64,000 nucleotides of DNA from Sclerodactyla briareus. Taxonomy: Eukaryota; Echinodermata; Holothuroidea; Dendrochirotida; Sclerodactylidae. Location: the NCBI GenBank assembly GCA_026419785.1, contig JAODTK010005678.1, positions 310,001 to 374,000 on the forward strand, given 5' to 3'. The notes under the pieces were generated by a model that was not told the origin of the DNA, ran no database searches, and was given only the letters and a program-made list of their open reading frames with translations. The position numbers and the translations under genes are program-made. Shown piece by piece: positions 22,001-35,060 of this stretch. Numbering within the stretch: position 1 is the stretch's first letter; the number at the start of each line of letters is the position of its first letter.

Positions 22001-23280
22001 ATTGCAAGTGAGTACTGCTTCTTGCATGCAGACATACAGTAGTATCGACCCACCCTCTTATAAGTGTCAGGTCCTCTGCTCTATCCCCCCCCCCCCTCCT
22101 GCTCTCACCCCTCTAAGGGCATCACTCCAGTTCATCATTCTACCCCCCTTTCTCAACTAAAATCAAGTATTACATTACATCAATGAGGTTTACTCTGCAA
22201 GCATTAACAATTAGTTGAAGATACCTGTAGGTGAATGATACAGAATTACCTCATTCCGAAAACATTGAAAGGGAGGGACAGACCGTGTCCATTACCGTTA
22301 CTCACATGATGTACATTTAGTAAAGAAAAAAAAGTTATGGAAGTATCACTGATTAAGGATAAAAAAAAAAACGAGGGGACTTACCCGGAAAAAAAGTCCT
22401 CAACAAAATTCCACAGCAGACATGCCCAATTTATAAAGCTCTAGAATTATACTATTCCACATAGCAGACCCATTAAATGCCTCTCAATACGCCCCTAAGA
22501 CAGACTCACACCGGTAGGCTTGCATGATGCATCAACAGAGAGATATATATATTACAAAGTATAACTATATACAAAACCACTCGCTGGGTTGAGCTCTACT
22601 CAGTTAGTGCCGCGGCTTAATTATACCATGTCGCGTGCGGCAGCCACTTCCGACGCCGAGTGACGAGCAAGTTTTCCAATCATCGAAACTCATGCAAGGA
22701 CTCCCAACAAAACATACAATAACCCAGCAGTATACAAGGCTCCAATAGACGTGCAGATCTCCGAAATACCATCACGTGCCAGGGCAAACCCATGCTGCGA
22801 GAACATATATACCAGTTTTCAAGGCACCAAGTGCGCACGACCCTCCGCAAACTGATTACTTATGCATGGGATGCGTGGGGACAAAGGCTACGTGAAACGG
22901 GCTCATTAACGAAGATAGATTCATCATTGTTAAGTTGATGGACAGATTAGGAGGGTTGGTGGGCAGGACGAGGAATTACAATAAAGCGTATCGTTCTCAG
23001 TTGAGAGTCTCAGATGCAATGTTATCACTGATAAAGAGCAATAAATTATTATCAAAGTTGTTAATTCATGTACTGGTGGAACAGCTGTGTCCACGGTATT
23101 GCAAACTTGTTGGGACTAACGATGACAAACATTTATGACAAAAAAAACTGGCACGTGGGGAGGGGGGGGGCAGTGGAGGGTTGCTTCTAGGGGGGCGCGA
23201 GGCTGTGTACGTGCATCAAATCTGATGGATGAGGTAACCTACCATGGGATTTTTCCCATTATGCTGCAGTGAGTCCAGTT
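19060..23280. other. Non-coding stretch, nothing recognised
   Basis: Open frames are all short. Poly-C runs (21609-21619, 21628-21638, 22086-22098) and poly-A runs are present. A GGGGG-rich patch lies near 19455-19495 and an AT dinucleotide patch near 22542-22551. I found no splice-bounded exon, RNA gene or recognised transposon. Confidence 0.4.
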
Positions 23281-23284
23281 CTGT

Positions 23285-23490
23285 TACAGAGTTTCAATAC
23301 TCAGTACAACTTGACAACCTGCTGTGGTGCAGAAAATAGAGAGGGGTTCATTTTAGGAGGGTTATATTACCCAGTGAATGAGTACTTTAAATTAGGTCCC
23401 TAAAGTAATTTCAAAACCTGCTATGGGCTGGTGAATTGAAAGGGGGTTTCGTTTAGAGGGAGTTCCATTAACAGTGAAATACGGCATATG
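23285..23490 (+). repeat. Two-unit degenerate ~100-bp tandem repeat
   Basis: Unit 1 contains 'acaacctgctgtgg' then 'agaggggttcattttaggaggg'-type text then 'acccagtgaat'. Unit 2, about 100 bp later, has 'aaaacctgctatgg', 'aaagggggtttcgtttagagg' and 'taacagtgaaat' in the same order. Confidence 0.6.
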
Positions 23491-23548
23491 AGAGTGAGAT
23501 CCCCATTTAGGTTCTAATCTTGAAAATGCCCTATGCCTCTTATTAGAA

Positions 23549-23574
23549 TACCCACCCCCCCCCCCCCCCCCCCA
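23549..23574. repeat. Poly-C homopolymer
   Basis: An almost pure C run of more than 20 bases interrupted once. Such runs are common assembly trouble spots in this window. Confidence 0.9.
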
Positions 23575-26500
23575 GATAGCATTGGGTTATTATTTTGTGA
23601 TTGCATCCAAGAAGGACCCCGTGCACCAGTTTCAATGCGGTTCAGCAGCCATAATTGGGAGTTTCTCGGGGGAGGGGATAAATTTTTTTGGGTGGATTGG
23701 TGACGACTTTGGTCCTGGGAGGGATTTTATTTGAGTTTCAATGGAGGGGTGTTGTCGCCCTCCTCTTTTGGAATTTATGACATCTAGAGGACTAAGATGA
23801 GGAAATAGTGGAATCGATGACATAAATCAAGGTACAAATGGCCTCCAAAATGTACCTAATTGTGGGGATCTTTTTTTGAAAACAATACAATATCAGCCCC
23901 AGACTCTTGGGACATTTGGTGCCCTCTCCTACATACCTATGTGCCTGTTGTTTAGAAGTAGAATGGACACGGGGAAACAGGGCTTTTGGTAACCTTAATT
24001 ATGCAGATATTGTCACTAGTAAAACGCGGACCGAACTTTAGCAGGTTTTAGTTTAAAAAGAAGACCTATTGCTAATACCACCATACATTTAAACATGAAC
24101 CAGAAAAAGCCAAAGGGGCCTTAGTGATTTTCTTGACTGATCCTGATTGATCAAGTTAAGCTTGTCAACTTCACTTATAAGATTCACAATAGGGATCATG
24201 TAGGGAGGTCTTCCAACAAGCTAAAAAATTTGCTAAAATATCAATTTATCCCCATTTTTTCTCACCCAAAACTGGCCCGGTTAGTACTGATGAACACAAG
24301 GGTGTCATGTAACTCCCCAGGAGAAAGCGCATACAAATTTCAACCTGATTTGACCAGGCACTTCAGGATTTTAATCATGAGGAACCCTCTGACAAAGGAT
24401 TTAAAGCGTAGGTTCCCAACGGAAGTTTAAAAAATTGTTCTCAATAAAGGAAAGAAGGAACACCGTTGATAAACATTTCTTTTCGTTTTTAGTCATTTAT
24501 CGTTTTCAGTATTTTTGCTGCGAAAGGAAACATCGTACGGTTTTTTTTTCCTTCTAGCTGGAGTTAGGTGAGGCATCTAATGATGGTGAACACAGACTAT
24601 GATGGGAACCACAGACGAACAACGGACAAGCACTGGGCAACTGCGGGCATATACCTCTCACAATTACCAGGTCTGCAGCCGACTTCCTGAGGGGCGGGGG
24701 GGTGGGGGCAAGACATGTTGGATTAGCATCCTAAAGTGACATGTTGCTAACATTTCACTGTGATAAGCATATCTGTGAATAAGCCAATACACACAGTTAG
24801 GGAAAACCCCATTTTTATCAAAACATACATATTTTTATGCCTAAATTCTGCCGGATGAGGAGGAGAGGGGGGGGGGGGGGGGGGGAGACGAGGCGTTGAT
24901 CACATGAAGCCAGAGATTTGGACAGCTGCGTGTTGAGTAGGGGGTGGTTCATCAAGGTTGGGATCATCGTTGGATGAGAAAATCACATATATTCACGGAA
25001 ATGAGTTGGTTTCAGAAGGGAGAGAACACGCTAAAGTTTATGGGGAAAGACCCATCAAAAGCAGCAGCCTACTTGCCCATCAAGTGTTGTTTGCTTTCAT
25101 GAATTTATGAATTTTCTTTCTTGTACTGTTGAAATGAAACCAATATCTCTCTTGTGAACTGAATAGAACATACTCAGACCATGGCCCCATCTCGAGTGAT
25201 TTCGTGAGTTTTCACATAGTGTAGGGGACCCGCATATGAACCAATGGGAATCTTATTGCACACCGAAGATCCTCTTTTAAATTATCACAGTGGCCTGCGT
25301 TTTATGAGCCAAACAGGGCTTCCTTTTCATTTCACTCGCCAGGCGGGCTAGTGATCCTTAATTTTTGGTACCGCAGGACTATTTTCACTTGCTCCTGAGA
25401 AGGAAACCCTATTTACCATTTTGTCAAACTAATTACGTACGGTACGTCTCTTAATAGTGAACCAATACTTTCAGTGAAGCATGAACGATCGAAAGTACGC
25501 TCTGACAATATTCACAAGAACCATTTTATGTGTTCAAACCCAACCCAGATCACAAGTGAATTCTGCAGAATTTGTGTACGTTCGGAAGTCTGTACTCCAG
25601 TATGAATACTGAATATTCGTGGATTGGATTCAAAACCGTTTTTTGGCTTCGTGCGACCTCCCCCTCCCCCACCACCACAACATGAGCCATCATTCAGCCA
25701 TGAGTACGGTAGCTAACAGTATCGTGTACATTGATTGCGGTGCCCACTGTAGGTTATCCGCAGATGTGAACACATTTACAAAGATTCAACCCGAGACTAA
25801 CTGCTGTAAGATTTTCTGGCCTGGAATTTGTTGTGAATGTGATAATCATTTGCCGAAGTTGTTAAAGGAGAATGTAAGGTCTGATTTTCTGAAAGTGAAC
25901 TACCAATGTAAAATAAGAGACCAACATGGCACATGAACATCTCCCCCAAATTTGATCGAAAAATATTGTTTACTTCCGAGATATGCCAGTGTGAATGTTC
26001 AGCAGGGTATGGCCATTTGTACGGATTTGCTTGCAACTCAAACCCCTTGTAGTTATAAAGGTTCTGTTTTTCATTTAATTGGTTGTCAAATATTTCAAAA
26101 TGGTTGTGTCACATAATTTTCAAGCCATTATTTTTAGGTAAATTTAATCCCACAGAATATACTCAGGAATTCATTGGAAAAGCGTGCATCGAATTGCTCA
26201 TTAGTGCTTTATGATGGGTAATGAAAAATAAAGAACTACATTATTAAATCCATGCTAGTAGGGGAGTTGGGTGAATCATTTAATGGACTTGTTCAAGTAC
26301 ACTTGCCATCTATTGAGGGGAAATGGCTGGCGGCCCCCCCCATCTCCAAGTTTTAAATGCACCTTACTTGGGAACGGAACAATATAGTGGATTTTTTTTT
26401 TCAAAAATTGCTTATTATACATGCTGTCAGGTATGAGAGGATACTTTCCAGGGTTTCATTCTCCTTAATTATAATTGTTGTCTCCAATATCTCAGATACG

Positions 26501-28320
26501 ATCAGTCAGTTTATCTTCACGTACGTAGGCCTATTAACAAAGGCCCACGCGAATCCCAGCATCTTTTTATCAAGAAATTTGGTATGTGAAATTGACGATT
26601 CGCTCGAACCAATTCAGTGGTAATCACAGCATCAATGCAAAACCCCATTAAAATTAAGTGTGGGTGGAGTGATCATGCTTGTCGCGAGCTGTGTTACATG
26701 TCAATGCAAGTGGCCGAAATTGCAGTTCACTAGATGTACAAATGAGATACTGATGACAAACAGCGATACGTACATGCACCGAATCCTTCGATAAGAACTG
26801 TGCAGTGCCAAGCTAGCACAATCAAGTCAAGCTGTGATTCTGACTTGAGGTTTGGAGGTCGATAGTTCGTTATTCCAACCTTCGGGTCGTTATTAAATCT
26901 CCGACAAAGTGACAAGGCACACATTTTCCATACAATTTCCTATAAATTTTTTGGCCACCTATTTTTCATTTCTTGTTTGCGTCCAGGCAAAATTGATTTC
27001 ACTCGCCAAATGGGCTACTGAAAAGTCACATTTCACTTGCCCGCAGCAGTTTTCACTCCCATTTGGTGAGAGGAGGGCGACCTGCTTATATTTGGAGCCC
27101 GCATAAGTACCTTTGATAAATTATATTAGATGACAAATCAACAAACTCACCACCCACATATATATACAATTTTTCTCATGGCTATTCAGTAAGGTATTCC
27201 CTCTAGTCACTAACATACTAGAGATGCTTGAAGTAATTTACCTAATGAGTTTCATTTTGAAGTTTTGGGAAACCGGTTTTTTTTTTACCCTGTATCTACA
27301 TACAATTAATCAACCCTCACATCCAACCTGCATTAGCTGCAGGCTTCAAGATAATATGCCCCAGTTTCATTTCATTTCATTCTTGTTTTTCATCACCACC
27401 GATAACGGAAGGTTCTCTGTTGCAACAAAAAGGGAAAACCCTTAACTGTCAGAGAAACTCAAGACACAAAAAATGTTCTTCATATTAGAAATTCATACTT
27501 GTGAACCCAATTGGCATTGATCTTCTTCACACATCTGATGCATCCAATTAACATTACGACCCATCAAATTCAGAAATTTTTCGTGGCAATAACTGCCTGA
27601 ACAATGCTGAATGAAGGGCTGTCTATTGTCAGAGCAATCTTGTATGATCATAATCCAGTGCATTGGGAATGGATGTCTGATTGCATTTGGATAGTGCTAT
27701 TAGGCTTGACATTTGGTATAGGGAGCGATCAAATTATCTGGAGTTGGCAACGGACGGGCAAAGTATGTAACAGAACTGAAGGGAGCGACTTGAGCAACGA
27801 TAATTGCATTTTTTTACAGTGTGTGTAACATTGTATTCAAAATATACAGTCTTTTTTTTTTTTTTTTTGGCTATCGGTCGAAATGCACGCGAGTGCAGAG
27901 AAACATTCTGAGTAGAGGAACAGGATATGGAAAGTGCCAGTTGAAAATGCATGTAAATCACCGAGGAGGGAATCGCCTTCCAGCACGGGCGCCTTCCAGC
28001 GCAGGTGTGGGGGACATTTTTCCTTCTAGCTATAGATAGGAGCGCTGATGCTAAACGTTAGTTTAACAGTCCTGCAGTATTACATATCAATATAATGGAG
28101 TATGAAACAAAACATGGACTATTGTTTATCTCTATATTCTACATCGCAGCATCAATCAGTAGAGGAGCATTACCGTTGGATTGCCTGGTAGGTTGGATGC
28201 ATCTGAAAGTGGGGGCAACCCTAAAATAGGTTTGTACAATTAATGGGCAAGTCCAGCCAAAGAAATTCAAATGTCATATGATTGTGTATGAAAAATCATG
28301 ACAACCAAACTTTGTTTAGT
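23575..28320. other. Non-coding stretch with homopolymer runs
   Basis: Contains a poly-G tract near 24867-24887 and a poly-T tract near 27851-27869. The longest open frame (25619-25936, plus, 105 codons) is Cys/His-containing but has no recognisable zinc-finger spacing. A plus frame at 27604-27828 has a hydrophobic segment (WIVLLGLTFGIG) but no family match. I regard both as unsupported. Confidence 0.4.
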
Positions 28321-28324
28321 TTTC

Positions 28325-28690
28325 ATAGCATGTTCAGACTTACAAATTTTTTAGAGCTTATTAATTTTATCACTGCTAAGTGGCAATTTCGCAAAATGGC
28401 AACATTGATGATGTCGTATTACAATTTGGGGAAAAAAAAATAGTATCTTAACTTTCCCTTATAATTGGTAAGATATGGACATCATGGGAGGGTTGCCAGT
28501 TTGCCGAATCACCAAAACATATGAAATTTGAGGGATCCATATCTTCGCAACCCGACATCAATAAAACCTGCGAACAAAAAAGATTTTTGTTTTTTTGTTC
28601 TCTTAACATTATAACACCAAAAGGTGTAGTAATTGGTGACTTGCCTTTAAGGCACCTTAAATGACATGGGCTGCCCCCACCGGAATAAAC
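28325..28690 (+). repeat. Dispersed repeat, copy A
   Basis: This block matches the reverse complement of 44435-44660. Shared strings include 'ttatcactg', 'ctaagtggcaatttc', 'aattggtaagatatg' and 'ggttgccagtttgccgaa' in the same order and with similar spacing. The right portion (28510-28690) is less certain. There is no coding potential. Confidence 0.75.
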
Positions 28691-31489
28691 CAAAAGACCT
28701 TTTTTGTGCTTTTGTTGTACTTGGGATCTGAACCCTCATTTCATAACTGAACAATTTCGATACACTTTTGAGGACTTGTATATATAGTAAACTACCTAGC
28801 TCCAGGCCTCAGATCTGAATACGACAACCAAAAAAACTCACACTTGATAGGATTGTGGTCATAGGTGCCGTTATTTTCGAAATTAAAGTTGATAGAAGGC
28901 AAAAAGAAATCCACCTTAGACCACAGGTTGCAACAACTATCACATCAGGAATCCTACATAACTGACTGCACTTACAGTTGGAGCGACAGAACCTATGACT
29001 GCACATGCTTCCGATAACATCGAACGCTACTCCGCATCCTAAATGTGAAAGTGCAGCACGCAGCCAGGTGAGCATAATAACAATATTGCTGGTGCTATAA
29101 ACTTTCATACACAAATCTCAAATTCCATTCTTTGATTACCTCAGGGAAGAGGGAGGGAGAAAAGATTTTCCTCCACCACGACACAAATGGAAGGGGGGGG
29201 GGGAGGGGAACTAAAAATTCCGATAATGATACGTGACGTGTGTGCGGCACACTTATCAATTAATGCGAGAAAATTTCCAATGTGAGGTTAAGCATGTATG
29301 CCGGATCGGTGGGACTTCAGGGCAGCAGGGTGCCAGACATGGGACTGGATAAATTGAATTTTCTTGGTGTAGGGTGAAGATGCCGATATATTGCAACCCA
29401 TCTAATTCATTTAGCTGACAGATCATTCAAAGATATGCAATATTTGCAGGGCGGACTGTGCTGGCTATGAAATAGTTTAACGACTTCAAATTTTAACTGT
29501 CAAGCTGTGGTCTCACATTCTAGCTGCATTTTTGTGCTTGTAGGAGGGGCTGGACATCTGATCATACAGAATGTTCTTCAGTTTATAGCATGATGGAACT
29601 GGAAGTTCATTCCAGCTGGCGCCCAGCTCTTTGCGGGGGCTATGCACAGGGAGTGGAGCAGAGGAAAACGAGGAGTAGGCAATTGCAAGTTGCCGTCTGT
29701 TTGTGATTACCCCCACCCCCCACAGGTAAGTCAGCCAAAGAGGCATTGCCTTATTCCGTGGATCCGTGAAGAGCTTTTGCAGCTCACAATAAGGTGCAGT
29801 ATCAGGTCTGCTCCTTGTGGGCTTGGAATAGGATCGATCCTTTGCTCGCAAGTTATACATAAAAAAGGAGGAAAAAAATTAGCACCTTTGCCACGTTCCA
29901 CATCTCACTCTTTCTGCCTGGCAAGGAAGTATATTTGGACGAGGTAAATGGACATGACCAAATTTTATGACGCGGGTGCCCAAAATTTCATGAGTGGGCT
30001 GCATGATTCACATGGAATTGGAATTGGCCCATGGAATTGGAATTGGAAGGAGAATTCAGATCTCTAGCCCTGTAAACTGAAGAACATAAATGGGTTTTGA
30101 CCATATTTGACATTGACACAAGTTGAATGTTAGACCCAGCTTTATGTTCAGAAGATTAGGGCCCATGTTTCATCCTCAACTGGATGACCATGATAAACCT
30201 GAAACACAAAAATTGCATCCTAACATCAAAAAGGCAAGACACACATATGATGATTAATCACACAGTGAAAATTTACAACAACAATCCAAATGCACTGTAG
30301 TGATAATTTTTTAAGGGAAATGGGAGCACAGACAGCGCTAGCTGCAGAGCCTCACGATCCCATCGCTTTAGCCCGAGTCTACCCACTTCTGTGCTGATAC
30401 GACAACCCAGTGTTGCTGCACAGCAAGTGCAAACACCAGTGCATTAATCACAGCTATGTGGACTGAGACCCCCAGCAGTCGGGAGCAGTAGTGAGAGCTT
30501 TAGCGTCCAACCGGACTCCCCCGAGTACTGCGGCCCACTGACAGCCATTGATTTCATTCCTGCCAGAGAAAAGATTAACAACGCCCTGTCCGAGATCCCC
30601 AACCACAAATTTGGGTTCCAAGCCTGACCATGGACCACTACAAACGTTGGACTGACATAATATATTTATACTGCAGTTCACATAACCGACAAGCCATTCT
30701 TTGTCTAATAACTAACATTACTTCACTAAAATGAGAAAAGTCCAGTTCACCGTTGAAACTGATGAATCACAAATATCATATAAAATTAGGTCAAGGGTTT
30801 TGCAGTACAGATATGGATACACAATACACACAATGGGAGTGTTCACAAGGAGTTTCAGAGCTCTTGAAAAAATTGATTCCTTTTCCTGATACATGCAAAT
30901 TGCAGAGATCACCCCAAACGTTCTAAGCCAATAGGATTATCACGAGCAACTTAAGTTCAAGTATCCAAGAGCGCTGACAGTTGAGGGAACAAAAAAGCAA
31001 TAGTAATGACATGAGTGATCGTTTTGTTAACTTCTCTCAACCCATCTCAGGCAAGCCCCACTCTAGGCATGTTTCGAATGTAATCAAAGGCATATCCTAA
31101 TCAGAGCAGCCGATCACTTATGGTGTTATAAACTTGATGCTGCAGTTCCCATGAAAAAATGTTCAGCACGCTGTCAATACAATCAATTCCCTCCACCCTG
31201 GTCAATTTTGCTCTCGATTTGAGATTTGCTACTTGTGGTAGTTCCCATCAGCCAGGCTAGTGTGCGCACCCAACTGTTCTGGAGTGCTCTTTACATCATA
31301 CACTATTATATCAATTCTATAAGATCATTTATCATTCAAATTTCCTTCACCATATTACTCCAATAAACACCCCAGCTTTAGTATGTTGTCTTCATTGTTT
31401 GTTTCAAAGGACTGCATTATAGCAAAATTGTGAATTGGTATTCATGTACGGAAGCTATCTAGCAACAAATGAAGTTGGCACTTCGGTGA
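28691..31489. other. Non-coding stretch; one GC-richer patch
   Basis: No gene recognised. A direct repeat of 'catggaattggaattgg' occurs twice near 30009-30046. A patch at about 30320-30640 is GC-richer than its surroundings and open on the minus strand for 75 codons (30681-30454, including WSGLEPKFVVGDLGQGVVNL) but matches nothing I know. It may be a SINE, an exon or chance. Confidence 0.35.
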
Positions 31490-31495
31490 GCTGGT

Positions 31496-32440
31496 TTAGA
31501 AGACTGCAGGGTCCTCCTCTGCTGAAGTCTGGGTGTCGTCTCCTTTGTTCTCCACATCCAAATAGGATGGACGTGTATGGCTCAGGGAGCCCGATAGCGA
31601 CTTCCTTCCCATTATGGTGTCTTCCGAGTCGGAATCAGACAGGGCTCCAAACGAGTGTCCCTCTGAGACATCCATAGCACCCGAGATGCCGCACTCCCTG
31701 AAGGACTGGCATATCACCTGGGGGGTTACTGCGTGCCATGACTCCTCCACCCATTCGAGTAAATCCTCCGTCGGTGGCCCATCTCCTACTCCAGAGGGAG
31801 GTCTCCTCAATCGGTCCCTCAACAGCCATAGCTCATAAGTATTGTATGCGGGCTTTGAACGGACGGTTTCCAGCTCACATCGGCTGGCTGCAAGGCGGGA
31901 CGTGCAGCCTCGTGGGTAGTATCAACGCCAATGTCAAGTGATGTACGTTTCATCCCTCTTCTTGACGTCGTCGGTCGTGTGGCCTTGGATGAAACAGGAG
32001 CAGAACGTCGTGCCCGACTGTGCTGACCCCAGATGACCTAGCCAATGGTTGACAGAGTCCTCGTCCGCCCATTATTCCCTTCCAGATCCGCAGTAGTAGT
32101 AGACATGTTAACCACCACCAGGGATTTCAGCTATTTCTACAGGCCTGACCCCGGGCAGCAGTACCATGGGTGCCAACTTGGTGCAGTCTGCATAGGCTGC
32201 CAAGGCAACTAAGATCTCCGTCTTTTCACACCCTGTCAACGATACTGTTATTTCACGATCCACGGAATGGCCAGATTGCAAAAGGTTACTCTTCCCTGCT
32301 TATCAACCAAATTGGTGTTTCAACCATATTCCCTATCATACTCAGTTTCTCCACTACGGGTTTTGTGCGGGCGCGTCGCCCCGGACAAAAATTGAAAATG
32401 GTCACGAGCGCCCGGACCATTAAAGCTAGCGCTCGACAAA
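31496..32440 (-). pseudogene. pogo-like transposase, DDE catalytic half
   Basis: Reading the minus strand with frameshifts gives KLSMIGNMVETPIW (near 32350-32310), TGCEKTEILVALAAYADCT (about 32250-32190), APMVLLPGVRP, ADEDSVNHWL, a VLLLFHPRPH segment (about 32010-31980), LQPADVSW (31893-31870) and finally EWVEESWHAVTPQVICQSF with RECGIS (about 31740-31670). These follow the order of the DDE_1 domain of pogo/Tigger/Jerky proteins. The first Asp (normally GNM-D-ETP) is Val here (codon 32324-32322) and the second (normally W/F-D-S-F-R) is His. The third (PAD-V-S-W) is kept. The transposase is therefore catalytically dead as read. The C-terminal tail is acidic (DSDSEDT). Confidence 0.85.
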
Positions 32441-34567
32441 AACCTTGACCGCCCGGACCAAAAACAACAACCAGGCGCCTGTACATAAAGTCACTCAAAG
32501 CCGTTTACATGATTAAAGTTTTGTCTGCCTGCGGCTTCATCCCTGCATGTTTGGCGATTCTCTAAACTAACTCATGAATAAACTGGGCTCCCTAGGTTCG
32601 TTTTCCGCAGAAGTCCATAAACAAGAAGCAAGAAAGAAAATATTCCCCGCATCCACGCGCTAGCGCTACACTGCTCGTTCATCACGAGGTGCATACACCA
32701 TAGGTCAAATACAAATGATTCATATAGACCAACACGGTATGCATACATGTACGTACATCTCTGCTATGAATTTTAGACGGTTCGCCTTCAATCAGCTCGA
32801 TCTCTCCGCAAAATATAAAGTACATTGGATTTTTGTATTGACACAATAGTTAAACCGAATCTCGGAACACCGTGACGGGATCGGGGATCGCCGAGTTGGG
32901 TAACATCAGCTGTTTTTTGCGTAGGCCTACATACAAGTCCTTCAATCAATGGACTTATTTTACTGAATAATGGGAGCAAGAATTGTAATTAACAGCTTTA
33001 GCAATGGTTTTTTATCACATTTACAACAACTTTTGAGGTTGTGATTTGCTTCGGTATTTATGCTAAATTGAGGCAATCGTTGCGTAGAAGCATACAGTTT
33101 TTAATTGGGCTTGTGTAGGATACTTGTACATGCAGTGAATGATGTCTTCATGTTGGGAGCAATCGGGAAGGGAGAGGGGGGCTACGTGCCGCAAAACATG
33201 TAGGCAACTACAAAACATTGTTTGTTTCAGCAATCAGCATACAGGATATTTAGCGATCGGGTCGGTCAATTTTGAGCAGTAATTGTTCAAGTTTAGGTCG
33301 CTCTAAGGCTTTGCAATAATCTGTATGTTATGATCGTAACTTTTTTCGGAGCGACAATTTACCGATACCGATTCCATCATCTATAATCATCGGACACTTC
33401 TGAGTACCGAAAGAAAAACCGCTTTATTGGCGGTTTGACACTACAATGAGAAAAATGTTCAAATTTTTAAAAAGAGACCAAAATCACTTGAAAAGGAAGG
33501 TATTTAGAAAAACAGCCGATGTCTGAGACTTGAATGTCCGCCGGTCTGTCACTCGCGGCTAGGCTCTGATTTATATGGAGATTGGAGAAACACATGGAAG
33601 AGTGTTTAATGCACCAGAAAGTCAAGCCACCTGATCAGTCAATTAGCCAGCACTGGTTCGGACATTTGTAAAATCCACTAGAATCGAAGCCCAAGGGTTC
33701 AGGTCGCTGTAACAATATGAATCAACAGCAATACACAGCTATCAAATGAATCGCGCCGATTTATGGTAGGCCTGCTATGGGAAACTGTCACACGTTGATT
33801 TCAATGCAGTTTTTTTTTCCGAAAACATGCTCTAGGATTGTGATCGAAATATATTTTTTTATTATAATTACACGATGCTTGTATACTGTAAAATCCAAAA
33901 AGAGTTCAATGCGATTTATTTGTAGTACGTGCGTATGAGAACTCAGGAAGGTTGGGTGCATCCACTTCGAACGGATCGCTGAAGGGAGGGTCGGGGGGGG
34001 GGGGGGGGGGGGGGGGAGAAGTCGGGGGGTCGGGTTAGGGTGGGGAAGGTTCAGGTTGGCGAGAGTGGGGTTCTAGTGGGATCCGGGGGAGGGGCCGATG
34101 TTTCACATCGCTTTCTAATGCTACCTCAGCTTTGTAGCTTCCACTTCATTGAATAGAACATTAGCTACCATCTCCCTCAGAGTATGTGGAAGGAAGCATC
34201 ACAGTTCCGACTGGCAACCTTGCTGACAGTTTTCGATCAACTTATTTTTGCCGCAATTTTGAAGATTATTTTTTTTCACTTTGCTATCGTAGGAAAATTG
34301 AAAACACTGCCTGTAAAATGAAATTCCTGGGAGATACATGCAAAGCATATATGGCACCAAATATTGCACCATTTGGCATCTAGCCCACTTTTCGAGGGCC
34401 AAAATTTTCCAAAGGGGAGGGGGACACCCCCTCCCCTTAGACCCCTCCCCCAGGACGGAGATCACCACCCGGGACAAAATTTGGACCTGGGGAGAACACT
34501 GATACTGTTGTCATAGTTACATATCTGACGCATCCTCAAGACGTACTTCAGAAATGTGTCCACCATG
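32441..34567. other. Sequence interrupting the pogo-like transposase
   Basis: No transposase motif lies here although the two halves flank it. It includes a GC-rich patch with 'gcgcccggacc'-type inverted text (32365-32475), a long poly-G tract (33990-34016) with G-rich flanks to about 34095, and a 'cccctccccttagacccctccccc' type repeat (34395-34500) of a kind often seen scattered in invertebrate genomes. It is probably one or more nested insertions. Confidence 0.5.
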
Positions 34568-35046
34568 TTACCCGTCAGTTTGATGTTGATGGGTAACACA
34601 AGCAGTCAGTTGGAGTGATATGCTGTGCCGTTTCGCAAACTTCCGGTACCAGCCATTCGAGGCCATGAAGTTCTGGTTTCCATGTGCCCTGTGCAGTCGC
34701 AGTGCCCCACTTTTCAGACTCTTTCCGGTTACGCGGATCCCCGCGGTTCGCCTCTCCCGGAACCACTTGATCAGTTCCTCATCGATGCCCTGATGGTGCA
34801 CTTTCCTCCCCCCTCCAGGCAGCCATTTCGCTGTTCTGTCAAGGGTTGCCAGTTTGTCCTTGTCCCTACACCAGTCACGGACACGTTTCCGGTCGACTTG
34901 GAAAAGTCAAGAGGCATGGCGCTTCCCTTTCTCTTCCGCTTCTTCACAACTCTGAGCTTGAACGCTGCCGAGAAACAATGTTTGCGGGAAGCCATATTTC
35001 GCTGGATTGTACCGCAGTTGGAGCATGCCGAAAAACATTCGTTCAC
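34568..35046 (-). pseudogene. pogo-like transposase, CENP-B-type DNA-binding half
   Basis: The minus strand reads KHCFSAAFKLRVVKK (near 35000-34950), then in another frame the end of the first helix-turn-helix. It continues as IDEELIKWFRERRTAGIRVT and ASNGWYRKFAKRHSISL (about 34790-34615), which are hallmarks of the CENP-B N-terminal and HTH_Tnp_Tc5 DNA-binding domains. At least two frameshifts occur between 34950 and 34790. These domains would bind the transposon ends. Strand and order fit the DDE half downstream. Confidence 0.85.
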
Positions 35047-35060
35047 CCCCTATGATCACA

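Larger units (their letters stand above)
31490..35060 (-). mobile_element. Inactive pogo-superfamily (Tigger/Jerky-type) DNA transposon, split by a 2.1-kb insertion
   Basis: The minus strand encodes, from high to low coordinates, a CENP-B-type helix-turn-helix half (35046-34568) and a DDE half (about 32440-31496). The two should be nearly adjacent but are separated by about 2.1 kb without transposase sequence. Terminal inverted repeats were not identified. The frame is broken several times and catalytic residues are altered, so this copy could not mobilise itself. Confidence 0.8.

Noticed and set aside
25619-25936. Cys/His-containing 105-codon frame
   Set aside because: Cys and His spacing does not fit a zinc finger or a known secreted cysteine framework; likely chance.
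27604-27828. Hydrophobic 74-codon frame (WIVLLGLTFGIG)
   Set aside because: There is one hydrophobic segment but no family signature and no reliable splice boundaries.
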